Shown here: positions 17,000-25,191 of the stretch, piece after piece
Numbering within the stretch: position 1 is the stretch's first letter
How the letters are laid out: each line of letters starts with the position of its first letter
Origin: Paenibacillus sp. J31TS4
GTDB lineage: Bacteria > Bacillota > Bacilli > Paenibacillales > NBRC-103111
Direction of reading: 5' to 3'
DNA length: 64,000 nt
NCBI RefSeq assembly: GCF_018403265.1
Contig: NZ_BOSI01000001.1
Span: forward strand, 1,798,001-1,862,000
Position numbers and translations under genes: made by a program
Notes under the pieces: generated by a model
What the model saw: only the letters and a program-made list of their open reading frames with translations
Database searches by the model: none
What the model was told of the DNA's origin: nothing

Positions 17000-17896
17000 T
17001 TATCCTTTTAACGAACCGACCATGACGCCCTTGACGAAGTACTTCTGGATGAACGGGTAGACGCACAGAATCGGCGTAGTCGCGACCATGATGGTCGCCG
17101 CCCGGATAATGTCCGGGGTAATGAGATTTTCCGGCTTGGCCGGGTCGTACGTGTCGTACTGCTGGAACTGCGGCGATGCCTCGATGATGATCTTGCGCAG
17201 CACGTTGCCGAGCACCGTCTTGTTCGGATCCTGGATGTAGAGGAGCGAATCAAACCAGGCGTTCCAATGCGCGACCGCGTACCAGAGTGAGATCGTTGCG
17301 ACGATCGGCATCGATACCGGCAGCACGATCGACCACAGAATCCGGAATTCCTGCGCGCCGTCGATCTTCGCCGATTCCTCGATCTCCTCCGGAAGCGACA
17401 TGAAGAAATTGCGAACGATAATCATCGTGAACGGGGCGATCAGCCCCGGCAGGATGAGCGCCAGCCGGTTGTCCAGCAGCCCGAGCTCCTTGATCAGCAG
17501 ATAGTTCGGGATGAGACCGCCCGAGAAAAACATCGTGAAGATAATAACGGACGTGTAGAAGTTGCGGTTCGGCAAATACTTCTTGGACAGCGGATACGCG
17601 CACAGCACGGTGAACAGAACGTTTAACGCCGTGCCGACGACCGTCCGGAAAATCGTGTTGGCGTAGCCGGTCCAGATCATTTTGTTCGAGAAGACGATCT
17701 TGTAGGCCTCGAGCTGGATTTCGCTCGGCCACAGCTTGAGCCCGTACTGGTTCGCCGCGGCCGGCGTCGAGAACGAGACAATGATGATATTAAGGAACGG
17801 ATACACCGCCGTGAAGGCGAACAGGGAGAGAAACGTAATGTTGAACGCGTCGAACGCCTTCTCTCCTGCCGATTTTTTGCCTATGGTCATGGACAT
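17000..17896 (-). CDS. LplC/YtcP-type sugar ABC transporter permease
   Basis: A 298-residue CUT1 permease with six membrane helices and the conserved EEIEESAKIDGAQEFRILWS loop (about 181-200) that docks to the ATPase. The C-terminal GVMVGSLKG is typical of the LplC subgroup in Paenibacillus. It lies 13 nt from the second permease and directly before the heparinase-like gene. No ATP-binding gene is present in the locus; these transporters often use a shared MsmX-type ATPase encoded elsewhere. Confidence 0.93.
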   Translation of the reverse strand: MSMTIGKKSAGEKAFDAFNITFLSLFAFTAVYPFLNIIIVSFSTPAAANQYGLKLWPSEIQLEAYKIVFSNKMIWTGYANTIFRTVVGTALNVLFTVLCAYPLSKKYLPNRNFYTSVIIFTMFFSGGLIPNYLLIKELGLLDNRLALILPGLIAPFTMIIVRNFFMSLPEEIEESAKIDGAQEFRILWSIVLPVSMPIVATISLWYAVAHWNAWFDSLLYIQDPNKTVLGNVLRKIIIEASPQFQQYDTYDPAKPENLITPDIIRAATIMVATTPILCVYPFIQKYFVKGVMVGSLKG

Positions 17897-17908
17897 GGTT
17901 CCGCCTCC

Positions 17909-18862
17909 TTACCAGATCCCGTAATCGCTGAATCGTTTGACGATCGTGTTGGTGGCGACGATCAGAATGAGCGCGATTACGTTGATGAACAGCCCGGAGG
18001 CCGTCGACAGCCCGTATTCCATCTGCGTGATGCCGATCCGGTACGTATAAGTGCTGAGCACATCCCCGACCTCGTAGACGGCGTCGTTGTAAAAGTTGAA
18101 GACCTGGTCGAAATCGTCGTTGATGATTCCCCCGACCGCAAAAATAAACATAATCGTGATGACGGGAAGCATGGAGGGCAGCGTAATGTAGAGCATCTGC
18201 TTGAACCGGCTCGCGCCGTCCACAATCGCCGCCTCGTAGAGGGACGTGTCGATGTTCGACAGCGCCGCCAGGTAGATGATGGAGCCCCAGCCGACCCCCT
18301 TCCACACCTCCGTCGAGACGAGCAGCGTGCGGAACCAGCTCTTGTCTCCGAAGAAGAAGATCGGGTCTCCGCCGAGCATCGTAATGAAGTAGTTGACGAC
18401 GCCGCGCGTCGGGGAGAAGATCTCCATGAACACGCCGGCCAGCACGACCCACGACAGGAAGTGGGGCAGATAGCTGAGCGTCTGGACGAATTTCTTGAAC
18501 AGCACGAGACGAATCTCGTTCAGCAGAATCGCCAGCACAATCGGCGCCGGGAAGCCGAAGACGAGCTTATAGAACGACAGAAGGAGCGTGTTGCGGAACG
18601 CCTTGGGAAAATCCCTCCCCGACAGCAGCTCCCGGAAGTTGTCGAGCCCGTTCCACGGCGAGCCGAAGATGCCGTCCACGATCCGGTATTTCTTGAAGGC
18701 GAGCACAATACCGTACATGGGCATGTACTTGAAGACGAGAAAGAAAAGCAGACACGGCAATAGCATCAAAAACAAGTAGCGGTATTTAACGTACGACTTG
18801 AGCCAGAGGCGGAATTTGCCCGGCTTGCGGCTGGCGGCAGGGGCCGCGGCAGCGGTGTTCAA
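17909..18862 (-). CDS. LplB-type sugar ABC transporter permease
   Basis: A 317-residue CUT1 permease with an Ala/Pro-rich start, a first helix YLFLMLLPCLLFFLVF and the ATPase-docking loop SLYEAAIVDGASRFKQMLYI (about 207-226). Typical LplB residues follow (TLPSMLPVITIMFIF). It is the partner of the LplC-like permease and of the binding protein encoded upstream, and a terminator-like hairpin separates it from the latter. Confidence 0.93.
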   Translation of the reverse strand: MNTAAAAPAASRKPGKFRLWLKSYVKYRYLFLMLLPCLLFFLVFKYMPMYGIVLAFKKYRIVDGIFGSPWNGLDNFRELLSGRDFPKAFRNTLLLSFYKLVFGFPAPIVLAILLNEIRLVLFKKFVQTLSYLPHFLSWVVLAGVFMEIFSPTRGVVNYFITMLGGDPIFFFGDKSWFRTLLVSTEVWKGVGWGSIIYLAALSNIDTSLYEAAIVDGASRFKQMLYITLPSMLPVITIMFIFAVGGIINDDFDQVFNFYNDAVYEVGDVLSTYTYRIGITQMEYGLSTASGLFINVIALILIVATNTIVKRFSDYGIW

Positions 18863-18890
18863 CGTTCTTCACTCCCTTGGAGAAACAAAA

Positions 18891-18920
18891 GGACGGCCAA
18901 TGAACCGCTCTTGACCGTCC
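18891..18920 (-). terminator. intergenic attenuator between binding protein and permease
   Basis: GGACGGCCAA (18891-18900) pairs with TTGACCGTCC (18911-18920) with one mismatch, and TTTTGTTT follows on the minus strand. Such a partial terminator would give more binding protein than permease from one transcript. Confidence 0.6.
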
Positions 18921-18933
18921 GTCTATTCCTGGT

Positions 18934-20526
18934 TTATTTCAAAGACTGGTACCACTCGTTCGCTTCCTTCGTCAGCTGTTCGCCGCCGTCCTTCATCCAC
19001 TGCTGGACGAACTTGTCGAATTCGTCGTGCGGCTTGTCGCCGTTGATGATGGAGGCGAACGTCTCGCGCTGGAGCTTCTCGAGGTTTTTGGAATACTTGG
19101 CCTGGGACGGAAGCGTGATCTTGACCGCATTCTCGTAGCCGGCGCCGTCGTACTTGAACAGGGCGTTCGTCTTTTCCTTATCCTTGGGGTCCGCCCACTT
19201 GGCCGCGAAGTCCGGGTTGGCGAACGGCGAGAAGGTGATGTGCAGGCCGAGCTTTGCCTGCTCCTCGTTCTTGCTGAACTCCTGCTTCATCTTCGGCTGC
19301 AGGCCGCTCATCTCGTACGTCTTGTTGAGATCGCCGAACTTCACTTTCATGAACAGGTCGTAGTCGCCGTAGATGGAATCCCAGATCTGCATGATCCGTT
19401 TCTTGACCTCGGGGTCCTTGGCGTCCTTGCCGAGCGCCATGTACGTCGTGCCGGAGATGCCCGGCGCCGGATTGCCCCACTTGCCCTCCGGTCCCTTGAC
19501 CGGCTTGCCATAGGCAATGACGGCCTTCGGGTTGTTCTGGGCCAGCATCTTGACGTTGTCCCCGCCGGGGAAGTCTTTGGCCGGGTCAGCGGGCGACCAA
19601 TGGTAATAGGAGCCATGACTGGACATGCCGATCTTGCCGTTGACGAAGTCGTGCGAGATCGCCCAGTAGCCGCCGTTGTTCTCGCCCGTCGGCAGCACCC
19701 ATTCCGGCGAGATGAGGTCGTCCTTTTTCATCTGGCGCAGGAATTCAAGCGCTTTCTTCGCTTCCGGCATGACGCCGCTCCAGATGAGCTTGCCGTCCTT
19801 GTCCTTTTGCCAATATTCGTTGTACATGCCGAACGCGCCCCATACCTGCTGCATGCCTGTCGTCGAAATGCCGTACGTATCCTTCTTTCCGTTGCCGTCC
19901 GGATCGTTGTTGCGGAACTTGACCATGGCGTCGCGGAATTCGTCCAGCGTCTCCGGCACCTTGCTAATACCGACCTTGTCGAGCCAATCCTTGCGCCAGG
20001 CGACGGCCCAGCCGTAGACGCCGTCGGTGTTCAGACTCGGGATGCCCATGTACTGGCCATCCTTCTTGACGTACTTCCAGCCATTCGGGTCGTACTTGTC
20101 GACGAGCTTCTTGTAGTTCGGCATCCAGTCGTTCAGCTCTTTCTCCGTGAACGTGACCGCGACGCCCTGGTCGATGAACTTCGCGAGATCCGCGCCGCTG
20201 TACACGGTCATGAAATCCGGGAATTCGCCGGCCGCGAGCTTTGCCCCTAGCAGTTCCTCCCGCTTGGTGACGTCGAGGTACCAGATATTGAACTTGACGT
20301 TGAACTTCTCCTCGAGCAGCTTCTTGCTCTCCGAGTTCGCGTCAACCGGTCCGTATTGATACGTCAGCCAATCCAGCGTAATCGTCTTGTCCTTGGCTTC
20401 GCCCGTACCGGCCGGCTCCTGGGATGCCGACGGCTTCCCGTCGTCCTTGGAGCAAGCGGCCAAACTGGCCGCTACCGTGACGGCCATCGCCGCCGCGGAT
20501 ACTTTTCTCCACTTGCTTGTTGTCAT
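18934..20526 (-). CDS. LplA-type lipoprotein sugar-binding protein
   Basis: The product has 530 residues from ATG 20526, which has GGGGAGGGG upstream. The N-terminus MTTSKWRKVSAAAMAVTVAA ends in the lipobox SLAAC, followed by a Ser/Asp/Gly-rich linker (about 25-48). The body is a family 1 extracellular solute-binding protein (residues 50-520) of the long Paenibacillus type, with an EF-hand-like DPDGNGKKDTYG loop near 225. It should deliver an oligosaccharide to the two permeases. The ligand is not visible from sequence; the neighbouring enzymes suggest a fucose- or arabinose-containing or uronate-containing glycan. Confidence 0.92.
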   Translation of the reverse strand: MTTSKWRKVSAAAMAVTVAASLAACSKDDGKPSASQEPAGTGEAKDKTITLDWLTYQYGPVDANSESKKLLEEKFNVKFNIWYLDVTKREELLGAKLAAGEFPDFMTVYSGADLAKFIDQGVAVTFTEKELNDWMPNYKKLVDKYDPNGWKYVKKDGQYMGIPSLNTDGVYGWAVAWRKDWLDKVGISKVPETLDEFRDAMVKFRNNDPDGNGKKDTYGISTTGMQQVWGAFGMYNEYWQKDKDGKLIWSGVMPEAKKALEFLRQMKKDDLISPEWVLPTGENNGGYWAISHDFVNGKIGMSSHGSYYHWSPADPAKDFPGGDNVKMLAQNNPKAVIAYGKPVKGPEGKWGNPAPGISGTTYMALGKDAKDPEVKKRIMQIWDSIYGDYDLFMKVKFGDLNKTYEMSGLQPKMKQEFSKNEEQAKLGLHITFSPFANPDFAAKWADPKDKEKTNALFKYDGAGYENAVKITLPSQAKYSKNLEKLQRETFASIINGDKPHDEFDKFVQQWMKDGGEQLTKEANEWYQSLK

Positions 20527-20660
20527 GCAAACCCCTCCCCTTTTTACGGTCCATCGTTTCCTTCTTTCCAAGCTGGGCGTCTCCCCCGTCAAGCTGCATC
20601 TGCCAGCTCAGCTGCACCTCAGCAAACCCCAATAGTGTCCAAATTTAAGATATTTTTCCA

Positions 20661-20786
20661 TCAACGGCCGTAAAAAAAGCCCTCACCGACCAGCGGCTCC
20701 GCTAGGGAAGCGGAGGCGGAGCCGTTGTCCCAGTCAAAGAACGTGAATTCGCCCACGATGCCGTTCCGTTGCGCGTCTATCGTCAC
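20661..20786 (-). CDS. small ORF coupled to the GH172 gene
   Basis: A GTG start (20786) overlaps the GH172 stop (GTGA) and has GAGG 8 nt upstream. The 41-residue frame reads protein-like, VTIDAQRNGIVGEFTFFDWD and then NGSASASLAEPLVGEGFFYG. A tight hairpin (CGGCTCCGC/GCGGAGCCG) lies within it. It may be a genuine micro-gene or a C-terminal extension lost by a frameshift from the glycosidase; I recognise no family. Confidence 0.4.
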   Translation of the reverse strand: MTIDAQRNGIVGEFTFFDWDNGSASASLAEPLVGEGFFYGR

Positions 20787-21892
20787 CGCGGACGCCTCGC
20801 CAGCACGTCCGGGAATGCCGGAAACACGGCCTGCGGCTTGTCCTGGTACCAGTATGCGACCGACGACAGGTCGTCCGACCGCTCGAACAACTCCCGGCCG
20901 TTATGCCCGATCTGCTGCACCGTGACGCGCAGGTCTTCCTCGAAGCAGACCGGGTCGGGTAGATGCCACCGGTACAGGCCGTGCATCGGCATCGCGTCGT
21001 CCGCGAACAGCTCGGGCCGGGTGGTGTCGGAGCGGGAGTTGAACGGATAGCCGAGATACGGCGTCGAATAGGTCGCCTCGTGCAGCTTGCCGTCTTTTTT
21101 CTCGTAGAAGCACCACGCCCCGCCAAAATAATCCTCCGCCCCCGTCCCGCAGATGGTCGGGTACTCGCTGTCGCCGTCTATGTAGAACTTCACTTCCCCT
21201 TCTCCCCACCAGTAACGCTCCAGCGCGGTCCAGGCCAGATACGTCCCTATGTAGCGTCCTCTACCCCGCACGCCGTCCAGAATGACATAGTCCCGGGCGG
21301 GCGTCGTGATCTTCTCGCGTCTCCACTGGGCGTGGAAGTACGCGGCCTCCGCCGGCAGCTCATCGACCAGCTGGTAGTTGATCTGGTAAAAGAACAGCGG
21401 GATCTCGCCCGGATGCTGGTTCTCCACCGTGATGCGGGCGGACGACCGGAACGGCATCGCCAAATAGCAGTTGAACCCTCCCGTCGGATTCACGACGATC
21501 GGCAGGGAGTTAATATTGCAGCGGGCCCCGAAGCCGTTGCAGAAAAAATCGCCGATCGGCACCTCGACCGAGGGCTGCTCCGCCCCGTCCCAGTACATGC
21601 GCAGCACGACGTCCCGCAGCACGTACTCTCCGGCGCCGGTCCGGTCCGGAATCGTGATCCACATGCTCTGGATGATGCCGGCTCCCTCGATCTCGGCGAT
21701 CGTTTTGGTCTCGCCCTCCACCAGAGCGATGTACGGCCGGCCTTTGCGGCCGACGCCGAGGTGGTTCCCTTCCCTTCCGCCCGCGCCGGGAGCGCCAGTC
21801 GGATTCTCGGCCGAGATTGACCGGGTCTTCCAGTTGGTCAGCAGGGAGGCGGCGGCGAGGCCGCTCCCGAGACCGTGATGCTGGGTATGCAT
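20783..21892 (-). CDS. GH172 (DUF2961) glycoside hydrolase
   Basis: The product has 369 residues from ATG 21892 (AGGAAAGGTGG just upstream). Family hallmarks include GRKGRPYIALVEGETKTIAE, VPIGDFFCNGFGA, NPTGGFNCYLAMPF, CGTGAEDYFGGAW and WYQDKP. GH172 enzymes act on D-fructofuranose and D-arabinofuranose linkages (difructose anhydride and exo-D-arabinofuranosidase activities are known). There is no signal peptide, so it works in the cytoplasm on imported sugar. It follows the L-fucose/D-arabinose isomerase gene by 127 nt, and the two functions fit in one D-arabinose pathway. Confidence 0.85.
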   Translation of the reverse strand: MHTQHHGLGSGLAAASLLTNWKTRSISAENPTGAPGAGGREGNHLGVGRKGRPYIALVEGETKTIAEIEGAGIIQSMWITIPDRTGAGEYVLRDVVLRMYWDGAEQPSVEVPIGDFFCNGFGARCNINSLPIVVNPTGGFNCYLAMPFRSSARITVENQHPGEIPLFFYQINYQLVDELPAEAAYFHAQWRREKITTPARDYVILDGVRGRGRYIGTYLAWTALERYWWGEGEVKFYIDGDSEYPTICGTGAEDYFGGAWCFYEKKDGKLHEATYSTPYLGYPFNSRSDTTRPELFADDAMPMHGLYRWHLPDPVCFEEDLRVTVQQIGHNGRELFERSDDLSSVAYWYQDKPQAVFPAFPDVLARRPR

Positions 21893-22019
21893 GACATCCA
21901 CCTTTCCTCTTGTTCCTATTGCCGGGTCCCGGCCCCTAACCAGAGCCGCGGACCGGATTGTATGCGGCTTCACGGATGCAGAAAGCGGGGCCTGCCTGGG
22001 GCACCGCCTCCGTCCAGAC

Positions 22020-23873
22020 CTAGTGGTACAGCGGCCCTAGAGCTGCACAGGCGCGGAAATCGGCTCCTTCGTCCGAGGCGGTCCCGAAGGCGCTCCAGAC
22101 GCTCGGACGGAAGATCCGCTCCTCCGCTACATTGTGCATGGAGACCGGAATCCTCAGCATCGCGGCCAGCGTAATCAGCTCCGCCCCGATATGGCCAAAG
22201 CTCAGTGCGCAGTGGTTCGAGCCCCAGGCGTCCATGACCGAGTAGACGTCCCGGAACACCCCCCTGCCCGTCAGCCTCGGCACGAACCAAGTCGTCGGCC
22301 AGGTCGGATTCGTCCGCTCATCCAGCGCGTCGTGCATCGCGTCCGGCAGCTCGACCGACCAGCCTTCCGCCAGCTGGAGAACTGGTCCCAGTCCGTGTAC
22401 GAGGTTGAGGCGGGCCATCGTAAGCGGCATCCCGCCCTCGGTCCGGTAGCGGGTCGAGAAGCCGCCGCCCCGGAAGAAGTCGACGGCCGGCCGCCACGAG
22501 ACGGCCTCGAGGCAGGCATCGGCCTCCCGCTCGGTAATCTCCCAGAACGGCTTCATCGCGGGCCGTCCGTCCATGCGCTGCCGGCCGGTCCCGTCGAGGG
22601 ACGCCGGTCCCGAGTTCGTCAGATGGAGGAACCCGCCGGCCGCAAGCCCTTCCGGATCCTGCCCGGTGACGCGCCGGACGGCGGCGGGGCTCCAGTAGGT
22701 GCGCACATCGGCGAAGATCTGCGCGCTGTCCGTCAGCAGATGCCCGAGCAGCATCGTCACCCCGTTCAGCGTATCGTTCTCGGTGGCGAGCACGAACGGC
22801 TCGCGGATGCCGTTCCAGTCGAACGAGGAGTTAAGGATCGCCTCCATGAAGTCTCCGTTCGGGAGGTAGTCGGTCCACTGCCGCTGCCCCTGGAAGCCCG
22901 CGGCGATCGCATGATGCCCGAGCGCTTCCTCCCCGAAGCCCATCTCGGCCAGCTTGGCGTTGCCGACCATGAGATCGCGGGCGATAAGGGCCATCTTGAC
23001 GACCGTCTCCCAATCCCGCTCCTTCTGCTCCGGCGTACGCCTCTGATGCTCGGGGTTGAGGTCCTCCCCCTCCCGGCAGCGGGCCTTCGTCCAGGCGAGC
23101 GCGCGGTCGAATTCCTCGCGGTCGTAGATGCCCCGCCCCATCCGGCGGATGAATTCCGTCATGTCGACGTATTCGTTGCGCATGCCGAGATAGCTCCGAA
23201 AGAACGATTCGTCCGCCACGCAGCCGGCGATGCCCATCGAGACGGAACCCATCGACAGATAGGCCTTGCCCCGCATCGTCGCGACGGCGAGAGCCGCCTT
23301 GGCGAACCGGAGCAGCTTCTTCTCCACGTCCGCCGGGATGGCGGTGTCACCGATGTCCTGCACGTCGCGTCCATAGATGCGGAATACCGGCAGCCCGATC
23401 TGGCTGTGGGCGGAGACGGCGGCGGCCAGATAGACCGCGCCGGGCCGCTCCGTTCCGTTGAACCCCCAGATCGCTTTGGGTGTCCATGGGTGGGTGTCGA
23501 TCGTCTCGAGCGGATAGCACCAGGACGGGGTTACCGTAATGGACACCCCGACTCCCTCCCGCTCGAACTTGGCCGCCGTCCGGGCGGCCTCCGCCACGCC
23601 GCCGATGCACGTGTCGGCCACGACACATTCGACCGGCAGCCCGCTCGCATGCCGCAGACGTCCGCTCAGCAGTCCGGCGACCGTACGGGCCATCTCCATC
23701 GTGACCTCCTCCAGCGATTCGCGGATCCCTCCTCTCCTGCCGTCTATCACCGGCCGGATGCCGATTTTGGGCATCTCGCCGGTCAGTCGGCCGCTCTTGG
23801 CTTCTTCGCCGGCCAGGCGGCTGTTGTCGGGCTTGTCACCGGTCAGGCGATGGTTCGCTGCAGGTACCCCCAT
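22020..23873 (-). CDS. fucI: L-fucose (D-arabinose) isomerase
   Basis: From [20 protein letters not shown] onward the protein is co-linear with Escherichia coli FucI to the end ([12 protein letters not shown]). The Mn-binding regions [24 protein letters not shown] and GSNHCALS are intact. FucI converts L-fucose to L-fuculose and D-arabinose to D-ribulose. The open frame adds 34 residues before this start, made of imperfect RLTGDKP/RLAGEEA/RLTGEMP repeats; ATG 23873 has only a weak GGGGAC site, so the true start could be the internal ATG (23771). No fuculokinase, ribulokinase or aldolase gene is seen nearby. Confidence 0.95.
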   Translation of the reverse strand: MGVPAANHRLTGDKPDNSRLAGEEAKSGRLTGEMPKIGIRPVIDGRRGGIRESLEEVTMEMARTVAGLLSGRLRHASGLPVECVVADTCIGGVAEAARTAAKFEREGVGVSITVTPSWCYPLETIDTHPWTPKAIWGFNGTERPGAVYLAAAVSAHSQIGLPVFRIYGRDVQDIGDTAIPADVEKKLLRFAKAALAVATMRGKAYLSMGSVSMGIAGCVADESFFRSYLGMRNEYVDMTEFIRRMGRGIYDREEFDRALAWTKARCREGEDLNPEHQRRTPEQKERDWETVVKMALIARDLMVGNAKLAEMGFGEEALGHHAIAAGFQGQRQWTDYLPNGDFMEAILNSSFDWNGIREPFVLATENDTLNGVTMLLGHLLTDSAQIFADVRTYWSPAAVRRVTGQDPEGLAAGGFLHLTNSGPASLDGTGRQRMDGRPAMKPFWEITEREADACLEAVSWRPAVDFFRGGGFSTRYRTEGGMPLTMARLNLVHGLGPVLQLAEGWSVELPDAMHDALDERTNPTWPTTWFVPRLTGRGVFRDVYSVMDAWGSNHCALSFGHIGAELITLAAMLRIPVSMHNVAEERIFRPSVWSAFGTASDEGADFRACAALGPLYH

Positions 23874-23947
23874 TCGTCTCGTCCCCCGCTTCCCGCGGCC
23901 GGTCCTCCTGCGCGGCGGCAGGCGGGCCTTCGCCGTCTTTGGTATCC

Positions 23948-23961
23948 GTTATCGTTTACAT
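23948..23961. promoter_or_regulatory. LacI-type operator upstream of fucI
   Basis: On the minus strand ATGTAAACGATAAC lies 75 bp before the fucI start. It shares TGTAAACG and a following TA with the site at 25010-25024 upstream of the regulator gene, and its central ACG is the usual half-site form of LacI-family (and cre) operators. Confidence 0.5.
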
Positions 23962-23978
23962 ATCGAGGACAAAGCATC

Positions 23979-24986
23979 TCACCGCACCGTCAGCTCGAAG
24001 CGCGGCGAGAAAATTCTCCTTTCGCGGTCTCTCGCGTCATCTTCCAGCCGTTTCAGCACTAGCTCGGCGACCGCCTCCCCGATCTGCTGCGGGTTCTGGT
24101 AGATGACCGACAGCCGGTTCGTGAACAGGGTGGCGGCGTCCAGCTCGCCGAAGGAGACGACCTCTATCGCGTCCAGCGGAATGCCGAGCTCGCGCAGCCC
24201 CTGATAGAACCCGTAGGTCATCTCGTTGTTCGCCGAGAAGACCGCTTGGGGCGGTTCGTCTCTAGTCATCCAATACTTGCAGGCGTCCCTCCCCGACTGC
24301 CGGGTGTAATCGCCGGCGAAGACCAGATCCTCCCGCGCCTCCATCCCGAGCCGGCGGATGGCCTTCCTCGCTCCCTCCGACCGCTCCCTGGCGGTCGAAA
24401 TGCTCTCCGGCCCGTTCAGCAGGGCGATCGCCCCGCTCGTGCCGTACTTGCCGAGCAGGTAAGCGACCGCTTCCTCGGCCGCTCCGGCGTTGTCCTCCAC
24501 GACCGAATCGGTCAAGACGCCGTCCACCGCCCGGTCGACGAGGACGACCGACGTCCCCGAATGGGCGATATGAGAGATCAGCTCGCCGTTCTCTCCTGTC
24601 CCCGCGAGCACGAGCGCTTCGATTCTCATGCCGAGCAAGAGCTCGATCGCCTCCAGCTCCTTGGCCGGATTCTCCCCCGAGTCCATATAGATCAGGTGGT
24701 AGCCGTTCTCCATCAGGCGCTGCTGCACGATGCGCGCCATGGTCATGAAATACGGGTTCGTCATATCCGGAAGCACGATGCCGACCGTCCTGGTCCTCTC
24801 CTGCTTGAGGCTGCGCGCCAGCGCGTTCGGCTGGTAATTCAACTCCTTCATCACCTGCTGGACGTGGCTGCGGATCTGTTCGCTCACGTAGCCGCTCGCA
24901 TTCAGCACGCGGGAGACGGTGGCAGTCGAAACGCCGGCAGCCTGTGCGACATCTTTTATCGTTAAGGATGGCAAGTTGGATTCCAC
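23979..24986 (-). CDS. LacI-family transcriptional regulator of the glycan locus
   Basis: A 335-residue regulator with the LacI helix-turn-helix at the N-terminus (LTIKDVAQAAGVSTATVSRV, about 8-27) and hinge helix PNALARSLK, then a periplasmic-binding-protein-like sensor domain (65-335). It sits between the DUF4855 gene and fucI and has its own promoter with an operator just after the -10. It very likely represses the sugar genes and itself; the inducer is probably a sugar produced from the glycan. Confidence 0.93.
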   Translation of the reverse strand: MESNLPSLTIKDVAQAAGVSTATVSRVLNASGYVSEQIRSHVQQVMKELNYQPNALARSLKQERTRTVGIVLPDMTNPYFMTMARIVQQRLMENGYHLIYMDSGENPAKELEAIELLLGMRIEALVLAGTGENGELISHIAHSGTSVVLVDRAVDGVLTDSVVEDNAGAAEEAVAYLLGKYGTSGAIALLNGPESISTARERSEGARKAIRRLGMEAREDLVFAGDYTRQSGRDACKYWMTRDEPPQAVFSANNEMTYGFYQGLRELGIPLDAIEVVSFGELDAATLFTNRLSVIYQNPQQIGEAVAELVLKRLEDDARDRERRIFSPRFELTVR

Positions 24987-25009
24987 TTTTCCTAAATATT
25001 TGCAAACAT

Positions 25010-25024
25010 GAGATAACGTTTACA
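25010..25024. promoter_or_regulatory. operator of the LacI regulator gene
   Basis: TGTAAACGTTATCTC (minus strand) begins 6 nt downstream of the -10 box, so a bound protein would block initiation. Similar to the 23948 site. It also nearly fits the CcpA cre consensus, which is an alternative reading. Confidence 0.55.
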
Positions 25025-25029
25025 GACTC

Positions 25030-25058
25030 AATCTAACATTCCAGTAAAAATTTGACAA
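25030..25058 (-). promoter_or_regulatory. sigma-A promoter of the LacI regulator gene
   Basis: TTGTCA (25058-25053) and TAGATT (25035-25030) with a 17-nt spacer, 44 nt before the start codon. Confidence 0.65.
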
Positions 25059-25140
25059 GGAAAAGTTTGTATCCGCTGTCAAAACACAAGGGACTCCCTC
25101 GGTCCTTGTCTCCCCGCTCCAGCCCCTTAGAAAGCGAAGA

Positions 25141-25171
25141 ATGGCGGGGCCCCAGCCGGCAGCCCCGCCAT
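25141..25171 (-). terminator. terminator of the DUF4855 gene
   Basis: ATGGCGGGGC (25141-25150) is a perfect complement of GCCCCGCCAT (25162-25171); it lies 21 nt after the stop on the minus strand and is followed by TTCTTCGCTTTC. Confidence 0.7.
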
Positions 25172-25191
25172 CCCTTTCCTGCTTGTCCGTC

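Noticed and set aside
22134-24062. Long plus-strand open frame of 642 codons
   Set aside because: It is the antisense shadow of fucI in GC-rich DNA; no ribosome site and no family resemblance, while FucI is clear on the other strand.
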